This document shows, in pieces, positions 1 through 9,535 of a DNA stretch of 20,478 bases (the first letter of the stretch is position 1; every line of letters begins with the position of its first letter). A program made the position numbers and the translations under genes. Origin of the DNA: Larix sibirica. Taxonomy: Eukaryota; Streptophyta; Pinopsida; Pinales; Pinaceae. The stretch is taken from contig NWUY0300014197.1 of the NCBI GenBank assembly GCA_004151065.3, positions 23,549 through 44,026 of the forward strand, given 5' to 3'. The notes beneath the pieces are model-generated. The model did no database searches. It was not told the DNA's origin and saw only the letters and a program-made list of their open reading frames with translations.

Positions 1-1430
1 TCGAAGAGGCTTGTTATTCAACTATTTTCTTCAATAAATTAATGGAGTACTATTTATGATCTATTTATGCTCTTTTCATGCTCTTTTTGGAAATTTGTTG
101 CATAACATTTAGGTTGTTGCTAATTCATCCAATAGGGCCACAATTCCTACCATATGCCATTATAAAACCAGGAAATAGGCCTAAAGAAGTTTGGTATAAA
201 AGCTTCCTATATGGGAGATCGCCACTGTGCAAAGCACTGCTTGAAATCCATTGCTTGCCCTTGTCTAAACCTGTAACACCAAAACAAGGAAGAGGGTTGA
301 TGGAGGGGAAAAATATCAAATTAGGAGCTACATTGGTTGGAATTTTCAACAAGAACCAAGGAAGAGGAGCAGAATCAATTTAATAAATAAGCACCATTGG
401 AAACAAAAGAAAAACCAACACCGACGAAGATGAAGAAAACACCAGCACTGTCGAAAATGAATGTGAAAGTACTCGAAAGATGGGTTCTATCAGATTACTC
501 CTGAGAGACCTTATGGTCATTGACCTTTGGGTGGATGGATGGGTCAAATCCACTCTTCGGGTTCATACATGTCATCATGACCGGCATGGGATAAGGAGCA
601 CTCATTCTTCCCCTCTTTCGACGTGAAACCAGCCAAAATTCCCCATGGAAATCTTAGCAGTGTGAAACTGCATTCACAACAACTTGAAATTGTAAATATA
701 GACAAAAATATGTGCTCTAAAGCTACCCAGATGCACAAAATCACAATTTGAGCAACTAAAATCTGTAATTTCACAATATTTTTAGTTTGATTGTTTGTGG
801 AGAATTGCTGGAAATAGGGCATTCTAATGGCTAGATATTGGAATTAAGCCAGCTTGGTTTCACGCACATCAAGATTAGGTGCATCCTCACCAAGTTTTCC
901 AAATGGTTAGTGGAGGGCTATAGCTACAAAGTAGGCTTGGAATTTGGTAGCATTCAAATGATTCTTGTTGCGGGATTTGCAGTGTCTACTAGTCTAGGAC
1001 TTTTTTCCATCTAAAAACATATTTGACATGTTTTCGCAACATTGTAAAGACAATAATGAAATTCCAAATATTTTTCAAGCCATCAATTTTATGTTGGGTC
1101 AAGCCTCGAATTTCAAATTATTATTTCCTATCAATTGAAAATTTGATGTGATAGGAACATGTTTTTTATGACGGTTAGTTTATGTTCTATGTAAATTTAC
1201 AGTGTCGATTTTTTTTATGTCCAAATATGACTAAAATGTTGCATATTTCTGAAGTTTAATTTAAAGACAAACCTAAAGACTATGAACAATCAAACTCCAA
1301 AGGAAGACTGATAGAGTTTGCCTTAATTTTGCAAATCTATAAAGACATTATCTCATAACCAAACGATCGACACTCTCTCATACTGTTAAAATCAAATTCT
1401 ACGAAGAAAACTTCCTAATAGAAAAAAACT
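1..1430. other. Anonymous AT-rich DNA, no recognised gene
   Basis: No known domain, RNA gene or transposon end is recognisable here. Short open frames exist on both strands at 78-383, 125-352 and 544-822, but they overlap one another, show no motifs and lack support. One plus-strand frame from about 829 to 1015 gives some 60 codons of well-balanced composition (for example KFSKWLVEGYSYKVGLEF) and may be an old coding scrap. I cannot name it. Confidence 0.5.
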
Positions 1431-1436
1431 GAAAAT

Positions 1437-1650
1437 ACAATTAAACACAAATATAAATGTAATTAGAGCATGTTGGCTTTGTTTGTCAAATAACAAGAAA
1501 TAAATTTAATAACTAAAACATAAATATAAAGCAAGAAATACAACTAAATTTAATAACTATAATATAGGGGGAAATTACAACTAAATTTAAAAACTAAAAG
1601 CTTAAAATCCAACTAAACATAAATATAAACACAACAAATACAACTAATGA
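1437..1650. repeat. Degenerate AT-rich tandem repeat
   Basis: The phrases AAATACAACTAA, AAATTTAATAACTA and ACATAAATATAAA recur several times across about 210 bases with irregular spacing, suggesting an old, diverged tandem array of roughly 40-60 bp units. The composition is over 75 percent A+T by eye. No coding capacity is evident. The exact period cannot be fixed without a dot plot. Confidence 0.5.
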
Positions 1651-2402
1651 AATACTTTCATGGATCGAAATGCAACCAAAAGAGAAAAAACAAAAACAAA
1701 AAAATACATATAATAAACTCTCCCACATTTCAACCTGGAAGACATACCTCAAGCCGGTATCTAGTTACATCAAATTTCAAGCCCATATTGGTTTGTCCAA
1801 ATATCCAATTCGTCATGTTCTATTAAGAAGGAAATGCAACAATACAATCATGTCACTAGAGACAGCATCAAAGAACCATAAACCACATGAAGGTTTGTAA
1901 CCAAATTTGTAACCTCTTAATCTTGCCACACAGTGTGTGTCATGCAACGATTCTGAACATGCAATCATGTAATGATTCAAAAAATGTGATCTTGCAATGC
2001 AATAAATTAGATACTCCATCCCGCACACCACAACCCCACCCCACATAGAAAATGCATTCATAATCCTACCCCACATGCCACAACTACCTCTATTAAACAC
2101 AGATTCCTCCCAAGAAACCAACCTTTGTTAAACATGGATTCCTCCCTAGGGATTCAAAACTATCTGGACATTGCTGCAGATCACAATTAAAAGTTGATTT
2201 TAGAATGTGCAAGTCTGGTCCCAGGGTTTCATTTTCAATTTTTCTCAACCAAACAACTAGAATAGATTATCAAACTCAGCAATACAATAACATACCAATA
2301 TTGGGCACCAAATACATTTCCATATATATGTTAATGATCTTGGCATAATAACCATGAAAATTATTACCATAATCAAATTACAACCCCATGTGTCTATAAT
2401 AT
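1651..2402. other. Anonymous intergenic DNA
   Basis: No recognisable gene. There is a small direct duplication: the string TTAAACA followed by a two-base variant and GATTCCTCCC occurs at about 2093 and again at about 2128 (35-bp spacing). The open frames at 1670-1900 (plus) and 1813-2121 (minus) overlap antisense to each other and have no motifs, so they are not called as genes. Confidence 0.5.
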
Positions 2403-2425
2403 TAGTAATAGTAATAGTAATAGTA
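2403..2425. repeat. Hexanucleotide microsatellite (TAGTAA)n
   Basis: The six-base unit TAGTAA is repeated 3.8 times without interruption. Confidence 0.9.
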
Positions 2426-3415
2426 CCATGTGTCCGAAATCACTGCCATTTTTCGTTCTTTCCTATACATTAACAAAAATTTATTGAAAATCAGATGACA
2501 TCATAGTGGTCCCATGGCCATGTGGCAGCTCTTGATTGGTCCCCATGGTGCTTACCTATCTTTCTCGAGCCCTGATGGCACTCGGTTGGCATGTTGGTTT
2601 TGGAGGGGCGGATGAGTGGTTTCGAGGATTCCCAATAGTGGTTTTGAAAACCAGGTTTGTGCTTCCCAAAATACTATGAGGAAAACCAATATGCTTTGGT
2701 GGTTTCAGTTTTGGAGGAACCCTCCTTTATTATCTCACGATTATTTCATGCCCCTAAAATCATCCAGAACCGTTGATCTCTTTCCATCGTGGGCCTAGAT
2801 TAAATCTCATTGGCACGGTTTCCCCTTAGATAAGACACAATCACCTCCCCTTGTGCAGATGGATAGGATTAAAATTTGAGGCATGCATGATTTAATCCTA
2901 TCCATTGGCGGTAGGGGTTCCTTCGTTATCTCTCGTGCACCTTTACTTGCGCGAACAATCCAATCTTTCCTGATCCAACTTGCAGGATGGATTTGGGTCA
3001 TTCCTAGCATGACCCTTAGAATAAATCTTGGACACATTACTTTTGCGCAAATGGATCAGATTAAAATTTCCAAATTGCACGTTTTAATATGAATTTTTCA
3101 TGGCATACCCCTTACCATAAAACATGATCACCTCCATTCTACATGAACGGTTCAAATCTAACAATTTGACATCCCCGATACTATCTGAGCCATCCATTTC
3201 TTATACAGACTTCTTTATGTCCTACGTGGATGCCACCCACATATATGATCCCTTCCAATGCTACCAACTATACTATGAACCCACGTGGCTAGTGCACATT
3301 ATATCTTCCTTCCCACATGGCTAATCCACATCACACATGCCCACGTGGAAAATGTGGGGCCCACATGAAATTTCCTGATTTTTAAAAAAAATCATAAACA
3401 CTTAAATTTCAAATA
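2426..3415. other. Anonymous DNA with diverged direct repeats and CACGTG patches
   Basis: Phrases containing AATCACCTCC or GATCACCTCC followed by ATGGAT/GAACGGTT and ATTAAAATTT-like strings recur near 2840, 3050 and 3125, suggesting an old degenerate repeat of about 0.2-0.3 kb. Between 3225 and 3370 there are several CACGTGG/CCACGTGG or near-variants (for example near 3280 and 3340). CACGTG is the G-box core in plants, but no gene lies nearby. Open frames here overlap antisense and lack motifs. Confidence 0.4.
2859..2905. repeat. Perfect 15-bp inverted repeat (hairpin)
   Basis: ATGGATAGGATTAAA at 2859-2873 is the exact reverse complement of 2891-2905, separated by a 17-base loop. A related but diverged phrase (ATGGATCAGATTAAAATTT) occurs on the plus strand near 3050, so the hairpin lies in a segment with internal repetition. 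The role is unknown; it may be part of a non-autonomous element. Confidence 0.7.
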
Positions 3416-3433
3416 TGTGTGTGTGTGTGTGTG
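3416..3433. repeat. (TG)9 microsatellite
   Basis: Nine uninterrupted TG dinucleotides. Confidence 0.95.
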
Positions 3434-4011
3434 AACATATGGTTATAACAATGTAACACTTAGCATTCTCCTGTCAACATATGTTCACCTGAAACTCACA
3501 CTTGGCTAATAGAAAATTACACCTAGATGTCCTCCAAATGAAAATATTTTCGTCGATAATCATGACTGAAATTTTTTTGCCTGAAAACTGAGTCTATAAC
3601 CTTGGTACAAGTTCGAATATCACCAAAATTTCCTTAGGCATGAATTTTTTTTAAATGAATTCTTACTGTCAAATTTATGTAGGATCCTCTGTCATTTTTT
3701 AGAATAAACTCGGGCACTTGAAACCACAATTCCATAGGGTCCTTTCTTTGAAAAGTTAGCATTCCAACTATACTTTTTCCCCAAATTGCACAAAAACCTC
3801 TATGAAATTGTGAAATTTTATTCATACACCCTCTACTCTATCCTAATCCATTTGAATAATTGCTCCATTATTCAATGAAGCCCCAAAATTAACCATTGGA
3901 GTATTTCACACTAATTTTTCCTCATACACACTTCCTTAAACATTTCATGTGCAACCTCTAATTTTTCATGTAAAGCCATATTTCATCCCATGCAGTCCCA
4001 GTGCTAAAAAG
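3434..4011 (-). other. Presumed leader/internal remnant of the LTR element
   Basis: This lies immediately downstream, on the minus strand, of the primer-binding site at 4012-4027, where the untranslated leader and gag of an LTR retrotransposon would be. No gag-like protein can be read. A minus-strand open frame of 63 codons at 3634-3825 has no recognisable motif. Either the leader is long or the internal region was lost. Confidence 0.35.
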
Positions 4012-4027
4012 CATGGCTCTGATACCA
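4012..4027 (-). promoter_or_regulatory. Primer-binding site, initiator-Met tRNA type
   Basis: The minus strand reads TGGTATCAGAGCCATG. Its first 14 bases match the complement of the 3' end of plant initiator methionine tRNA, the commonest primer for reverse transcription in plant Copia and Gypsy elements. It sits three bases from the LTR end (TG at 4031 on the plus strand), the normal position for a PBS just inside a 5' LTR. This fixes the element on the minus strand with its internal region to the left. Confidence 0.88.
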
Positions 4028-4030
4028 CTT

Positions 4031-5107
4031 TGTAATGTACCCAACCACCTCCGTGATATTGTTGAGGTGATAGGGCACGCATTTTACACATCTAATACCC
4101 ATTTTGTCAATTATATGCAACTCACAGCATGGATTTCATGCAATTACACAGTGGAATTAAAACATATATGGTCACCCAAATATCTCATGCATTCATTATA
4201 ATTTACAGTAATTCAAGGATGAAAAAACACACATACCATACAAAGAAATTCCATGCATTTATACCATTATAAATAGTAAATTAATCATTATACACAGTTA
4301 AAGAATTATCTTTTAAAATAATTTTTCTCCAAGTGGTTGCAGATGAAGGACGTTCCTCCCAGGCATAGGCACTATCAAGCCATATATTACTTTGGAAGGC
4401 TAGGAACAGGCCCCTTTCGCTAAGTTAACAGTCCCTAGGGAAGCTTCTAGTTCCCTTCTAGCACTCCAACACCGACTAGACAGGAAGTCTCTGAATTGGG
4501 ACTCCAAGGCACAAGTTGTAGGCTAGGTTCCTCTTATGCCCCAATCTACTAGGGTTAATAGCATGAATATTTTACATTCAACAATGGCATCTCAGTCCTT
4601 TGTCACAGGTACCAAAATATGGAAATCCAAGGTGATGGCAAGGAAGAGGAATTAAATTCGGATCGTTGGAATATGAATGGGGAACAAACCCCTCCCAAGA
4701 TTGATATATTACTTTTTATAAGCATAGTTTATATTTCCATGTGGCCACTCCACGTGGAATCACTTTCCCCTCTTAATCCCCTATTAATCTAATTAAATAA
4801 GGATTTATTTCAAGCATGAATTTTAATCAAGGTTTAGGGACTTTGGTTTAAATGGATAAGGCTAACGATATAATATAATCACACTAGGGCCATTTCCCTA
4901 GCCCACTATCACTTCCCTGATTGTGGAATCATAGTCCCTTGTCTCTTCTTCATCCTTCTTCCTCTACAGCCATTAGAGGTTTTATATTAATATCAAAATG
5001 TACATATTTACATAGTCTTGGTCATCCTAACCATTTGTTCCCAGATTCTAGCCTTTTACATCAATATTTACAAATTTACATTATGGAGTCAAAACTGGGG
5101 TATTGCA
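4031..5107 (-). mobile_element. 5' LTR of a minus-strand LTR retrotransposon
   Basis: Read on the minus strand this segment begins TGCAATACCCCAGTTTTGAC and ends GGGTACATTACA, so it has canonical TG...CA ends and is 1077 bp long. The PBS follows three bases after the end. A TATA-like string (TATAAAAAGT, plus 4711-4720) lies about 390 bases from the LTR start and could be the promoter. Retention of the PBS argues against a solo LTR; it is more likely the 5' end of an element whose interior is truncated or beyond recognition. The second LTR is not in the window, so age and target-site duplication cannot be judged. Copia or Gypsy assignment is not possible without coding sequence. Confidence 0.8.
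4711..4720 (-). promoter_or_regulatory. Candidate LTR TATA box
   Basis: The minus strand reads TATAAAAAGT inside the LTR, placed where a U3/R boundary would be plausible. The assignment rests only on motif and position. Confidence 0.4.
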
Positions 5108-5287
5108 ATGGGTATCCAATCTGGTGCTCGTCGACAAAAAACAAGGAACTATTTGAGTATGTATTGATTTTAAGGATTTGAATTAGGCTTGTCTATAGGA
5201 CAATTAACTTACACCCTTCATTGACCAGTTCATCGATGAGTGNCAAATATACATCTAAAGTCAAATAACTTCTATAACATATTTGGT

Positions 5288-5377
5288 CCACCTCCAGAAC
5301 CAGAGGCACCAATAACTCCACCAACAGATCCAGAGGCATTCGTACCTCCACTAACAGAGCCAAGGGCATCAGTATCT
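5288..5377 (+). repeat. Three 30-bp repeats encoding a Pro-rich decapeptide
   Basis: Three consecutive 30-base units (5288, 5318, 5348) translate on the plus strand to PPPEPEAPIT, PPTDPEAFVP and PLTEPRASVS. Conservation at the codon level (Pro-x-x-Glu/Asp-Pro-x-Ala) suggests the tract was once protein coding. It is followed by stops in this frame near 5398, and no parent gene is recognised. Confidence 0.65.
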
Positions 5378-5465
5378 CTACTAGGAAATAATATAGACTA
5401 GAATAGAGCAAAAATATCTCCATGAGGATAAACTTCACCCAATGCGACCATCCTATCTATAACTG

Positions 5466-6002
5466 TTGAGGGACCTAGCCGAGTATGAGATGGTGTATGG
5501 TTGGTTGGCCGAAGAGGATAGGGTGGTCGATCGACATGTACCGGAGTTGGAGATGGTCATGGGTCAGTTGCGTGTGGAGAGGGTGGTTGACCAACCAATG
5601 GAGGAGGAGATGGTATCTATTTTACTTAGCAAGGAGAAGCATAAGGTGTAGGAGATGGTGGTTGGTCATCTCAGTGAGGTGAAGGAAGAGGTGGCTGAGG
5701 AGATGTAGGTGGCTGGTCGGTTTAGTGAGGAGGAGAGGCTAGTCGGTCGATTTGTGGATCATGAGTTAGAGATGGTGTTGGGTAAGCTACGTGTGGAGGA
5801 GTAGATACTGGTCGACCATCATGGAGAGGAGGAGGAGGAGGGGGTGGATGAGATGTTTATGCCACATCCCCATGATGATGATGAGGACGAGGATGTGTAG
5901 GAGGAGGAGGAGGGGGTGGATGAGATGTTTATGCCACATCCTCATGATGGTGATGAGGACGAGGATGTGTAGGAGGAGGAGGATCATCGCCCTTATCAGA
6001 TA
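5466..6002 (+). pseudogene. Decayed acidic/heptad-rich coding region, function unknown
   Basis: A single plus-strand frame can be followed from 5466 to about 6002, interrupted only by TAG codons (near 5649, 5706, 5802, 5898, 5970 and 6000). It reads as a charged, partly heptad-like protein with an internal duplication: EEDRVVDRHVPELEMVMGQL around 5515-5575 resembles EERLVGRFVDHELEMVLGKL about 219 bases (73 codons) further on. It ends in a Glu/Asp-rich tail with the motif VDEMFMPHPHD repeated twice. The Pro-rich repeat upstream (5288-5377) is in another frame and may belong to the same dead gene after a frameshift. The opposite strand gives His/Pro-rich low complexity, so the sense strand is not certain. 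I do not recognise the family; C-terminal tails of transposon-borne plant proteins are one possibility. Confidence 0.4.
5827..5982. repeat. 72-bp tandem repeat, 2.2 copies
   Basis: Copy 1 (5827-5898) and copy 2 (5899-5970) differ at two positions, and a 12-base start of a third copy follows to 5982. The period of 72 is a multiple of three, so the coding frame is preserved across copies. Each unit consists of a GGA/GAG-rich run followed by GATGAGATGTTTATGCCACA and a GATGA-rich end. The high identity means the duplication is recent compared with the decay of the surroundings. Confidence 0.9.
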
Positions 6003-6100
6003 TAGAATCGTTCTCTGGACTCCAAGCATCTAGAAGGATGTACGCCTTGACGATATACTACATCAAATACCTCATATCATAAGGAACCATCCTCCTAACT

Positions 6101-6358
6101 CTACCAGCTCAGGGTCTCGCATGATCTCCTATGCTCGTATAGGATGGACTCCTTGTCAATCCAATAATGTGGAAAACATGTATGCCACATCCTCTCAAAA
6201 CCTAGCATCTGGTCTGCATCGTAGGTAAGGTATAGGAAACGTATGCAACTCAAGCTCCCGCACATCCTCGTAAACTTGAATTGGTGGAGGTCCCTCCCCA
6301 TTGTAAGTGCCAATGTCTGCAAAATATGTAGTACATACCAAAAATTATACAATTTCAT
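6101..6358 (-). pseudogene. Minus-strand coding remnant of unknown identity
   Basis: An 85-codon open frame of balanced composition with motifs such as GFERMWHTCFPHYWIDKES near its C-terminal third. It has no recognised domain. Farther upstream on the same strand (about 6720 to 6525) another frame reads like old coding sequence (MRPPFDHHPPREMTEVWMHM) with two TAG stops, and ends at a string that could be a 3' splice site (TATATGCAG). The two could be exons of one dead gene, but nothing links them firmly. The assignment as coding is tentative. Confidence 0.3.
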
Positions 6359-6369
6359 TAAAAAATTTA

Positions 6370-6890
6370 ATAATCCAATTTAAAAAAATGTCAGAATAAA
6401 TTTAATTTGCATTAAGTAAGACAATAAAATACAACTAGATTGATTTAAACATAATGCTAATATTAGCTTTTTCATATGGTGGCTCAGGCTGGGTGAAAAA
6501 GATGTTGTGACAGACTCTCCAGTCCAACCCTGCATATAGATATGGAACAAGGTTTAATGCATGGTTCCTCATTGGCTAGCATCTCCAACAGCTCTGATTT
6601 GATCCTTGTTGGGAACTATGGTTGGCCTCTCTTGGGAAACATCTATCCCCACATGTGCATCCACACCTCGGTCATCTCCCTAGGAGGGTGGTGATCAAAT
6701 GGTGGCCTCATGGCATGAAACATCTGAAAAAATAAACAAAAAAGATCTGAGCCAAAGGGAAGTTGACCCTCCCCTCAAACAGTGCATGGCATCGGTCCAA
6801 AGCAAAAAAAAAATACCACAACAAAATGGCATACCACCTAATGTATATAGGTCTCCGCACTAAGAATATACATAAAATACTTTTTTTCTC
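6370..6890. other. Spacer with weak minus-strand coding trace
   Basis: The stretch is AT-rich near 6370-6470 and otherwise of mixed composition. Only the weak minus-strand trace at about 6525-6720 described with the neighbouring remnant is visible. An A9 run occurs near 6804. No transposon end or RNA gene is seen. Confidence 0.4.
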
Positions 6891-7012
6891 CAATGGACTG
6901 TGCGTTGCGCTAGGGTTTCACGCTGGCTATTTTTTTTTCTTTCATTGTTCGCTCTCAAGACTGCCCTGTACCTTCTCTCTTCCACCCCTTCTGATGATCC
7001 TAGGCCGCCCTG

Positions 7013-8474
7013 ATGGATTCTGAACATGGAGGGGCGAGAGGCCCCTCCCCCTCGTCCTTTGATCCACCAGTTATGCAAAAAATTTCAACCAAGGACATCC
7101 ACTCTCAGGGAAAGCTCCATATTGGCTCAACAGAGATCCCCCTGAATGTTGACGAATCTATTCATCTGGAACATAACGACAATAATGTCCTCCCGCTTGA
7201 CACTGGAAACACAAAAACCCACACTTGTATAGCAAGAACGACCAAACACCCTAGCCTCATCCTAACTGTAGAATGGATAAATGCCAGAGCTCAATGAATG
7301 AAGGATCATGCTCTCATAGGAAAATCCATGGGAATATGGCCCACAGAACAAGCCCTCAGAGGTTGGATTGCTGCTAAATGGAAACCCAAAGCTCACTATG
7401 ATTTACAGTTAGGTTCCAAGGGATTCTTCACCATTATATTCCATCACCTGGATGACAAAGCTAAAGTAGAGGATGAAGGACCGTACTTATTCAACTCTGT
7501 CGATCTGTATCTGAGAAACTGGGTAAAAATATTCAGCCCAGAAAAAGAAGACTTCACATGGGCTCCATTCTATATACGAATGTACTCACTCCCATAGGAG
7601 TATTGGGATGAGGAAACCCTCAAAGATATAGGCAATACGCTTGGATTCTACGTTCTCTCGGCCGACCAAACATAGCTCAAAAAATACACCTCATATGTAG
7701 AAGCTGCGTTTACATGCACATAGCCAAATCCCTCCTGGATGCCATAAGCCTCACTCACGAGGACTCCAACTCGATACAGCCTTTGGATTATCAGCATGTC
7801 CCCTTTTGTTGTTGAAAATGTCATGAGCACGACCACCTATACAAGGACTGCTCTCTAAAAAAACCTCACCCCTTTGATCTAAAAGAGGAAGAGAAGGATG
7901 TTGATGGGTTCTAGAAAAAAAGGGCAAAAAAAGACACAATGCTCGCAAAGCTACACCAGAAAAGAAAAAAGAAGAAATCCCATCCACAAGCAACAGCTTC
8001 ACCTCCTTGGACGGCCAGCCGAAAATTCCAAAAGATGAGTAAGGGATATAAGAACATGCCTAGAATAATGTCTCATCTGAACCTAAAAAATCACAGGAAA
8101 ATATTCCCCAAAATCCTGATTCCACAAAAAATATCGATCCCCTGAACCTGATGAACAATTGCACGAACATGCAAGGCACCAAATCCACCCTGGAAGTAAA
8201 CCCTCCTATCCAATAGGTGGGATCTGGCCCATAAGTCATAATGGACAAAGAAATGGGGGAACTAGAACTTGGAGACCTTGATCTGCTGGGTATGGAGGAT
8301 GCATGCACTAGAAAAGCTTATGGATCCATCCCGACTCGTCAAATCCAAATCCTGCATGAATCCTTGGCTAAAGCAAAAGCCCAAAACAAACTCGAGGTTC
8401 TCAAACTTGCTCAGAAGGACAAGCAAAGACTTCAGAGGGACAATGAGAAGAGAGGACGCAAATCCGATCTGTAA
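7013..8474 (+). pseudogene. LINE-1 ORF1: DUF4283-like / zinc-knuckle nucleic-acid-binding protein
   Basis: ORF1 proteins of plant LINEs bind the element RNA and accompany ORF2 to the target. The frame opens at ATG 7013, has a TGA at 7295-7297, continues through the DUF4283-like core at 7298-7597 (IGKSMGIWPTEQALRGWIAA, then a segment ending MYSLP before TAG), and is followed by EYWDEETLKDIG. After a frameshift near 7700 the reading moves to frame 1 and reaches a CX2CX4HX4C knuckle at 7810-7851, with all three Cys and the His present but a TGA between the first two Cys (7813-7815). A Lys-rich segment follows at 7920-8145. A further frameshift leads to the C-terminal part at 8241-8474, ending GRKSDL and a stop. 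At least two frameshifts and several stops mark it as dead. The family call is strong; the exact start is by analogy. Confidence 0.85.
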
Positions 8475-8565
8475 AGAATCAACCTCCTAGGAAAAAGGGT
8501 AGTTGAATCGGGGAAATATTCCCAGCTTATAGAATTCTTTCCCTATTCTCAATCCTAGTTCCCCC

Positions 8566-9300
8566 ATGAAGATTATATCTTGGAATGTACGTGGTCTGAA
8601 TGGACCATCCAAACACCATATGTTCAAAAGGAAAATACAACAAGATATGCCAACGATCTTATTCATCTAGGGAACTAAGTGTCGAAACCCTTCTTCTATT
8701 AATGGCTAGGCTCTGGAAGGGTAGTCAGTGTGTTGCAATTGATGCTAAAGGAGCCTCAGGAGGAATTTCCTTGGTTTGGAACCCAACGATTATCTCTTTA
8801 AGCAACTTAGCCTCCACAATGCACACCATTTAAGCCTCTTTTCATCTCTTGTGTACCAGCATACATGGCCATCTACTAAATGTCTATGCCCCTCAATCCC
8901 GTGTTCAAAAGATATAGCTCCTTGACTTCCTGGAATGGTTCACTCAATAGCACAATAACTCCCCCATCATCATGGGGGGAGACTTCAACATGATCACAAC
9001 CCTAGATGAGAAAAAAGGGGGGTTGAGAACCCTTTCAACTTAAGACAAGAAATTAAAGTCCACCTTAACCACCTGTGGACTGGTGGACCTGCACCCCTTC
9101 TCTGAGTTCTTCACCTAGAACAATAGGAGAGGGGGAGATCACCAAATTTCCAAGTGCCTCGACTGCTTTATAGAAACGGACAATATCCTTGTCTCTGGAG
9201 GTATTCTCACAACTTCCGTTCTGCCTGCTACTAGCTTTGACCATTGTCCCATATTACTTTCATGGCACAACTTAGGCGCATAGATCCATCGACCTTTCCA
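8566..9300 (+). pseudogene. LINE-1 ORF2, endonuclease domain (APE type)
   Basis: The endonuclease nicks target DNA to prime reverse transcription. The frame begins at ATG 8566 with MKIISWNVRGLNG, the signature start of plant LINE ORF2. The expected Gln-Glu-Thr-Lys catalytic motif reads stop-Gly-Thr-Lys-Cys at 8668-8682 (TAG GGA), so the metal-binding Glu is lost as well as the frame. After a shift to frame 2 come GASGGISLVWNP (about 8750), the GGDFNMIT motif (8975-8998) and a degraded Ser-x-Asp-His region (SFDHCP, 9233-9250). In-frame stops include TAA at 8831-8833 and TAGs near 8917 and 9118, the last where relatives have Trp (FTWNN). Domain order is right and its length of about 230 residues is normal. 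Confidence 0.85.
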
Positions 9301-9535
9301 ATTCAAAATTTTTTGGCTCTCTCATCCCTCCTTCATGGACACTATCACCAGCTGGTGGACTAGGATGCAAGTTGAGGGGAGATAAAAAATGGCCATCATG
9401 CACCAAAAGCTGAAATTAATTCGATCCAATCTTTGTCACTGGAATCATACAATTTTTGGTAATATATTCAAGGAGAAAGGATCTCTTGAGGAAGAACTTG
9501 AGAAACTTCAACATTCGCTCATGGCTCAGGGGTAG

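Noticed and set aside
78-383. Open frames on both strands (101 and 75 codons)
   Set aside because: They overlap antisense, have no domain or motif, and are no longer than chance frames in this composition.
4012-4027. Possible tRNA gene fragment
   Set aside because: Only the acceptor/T-arm complement is present and it sits next to an LTR end, which fits a PBS, not a tRNA gene.
5791-6033. Arg-rich ORF (plus) and Leu/His-rich ORF (minus) across the 72-bp repeat
   Set aside because: Both stay open only because the GGA/GAT repeat lacks stops in those frames; the composition is pure low complexity.
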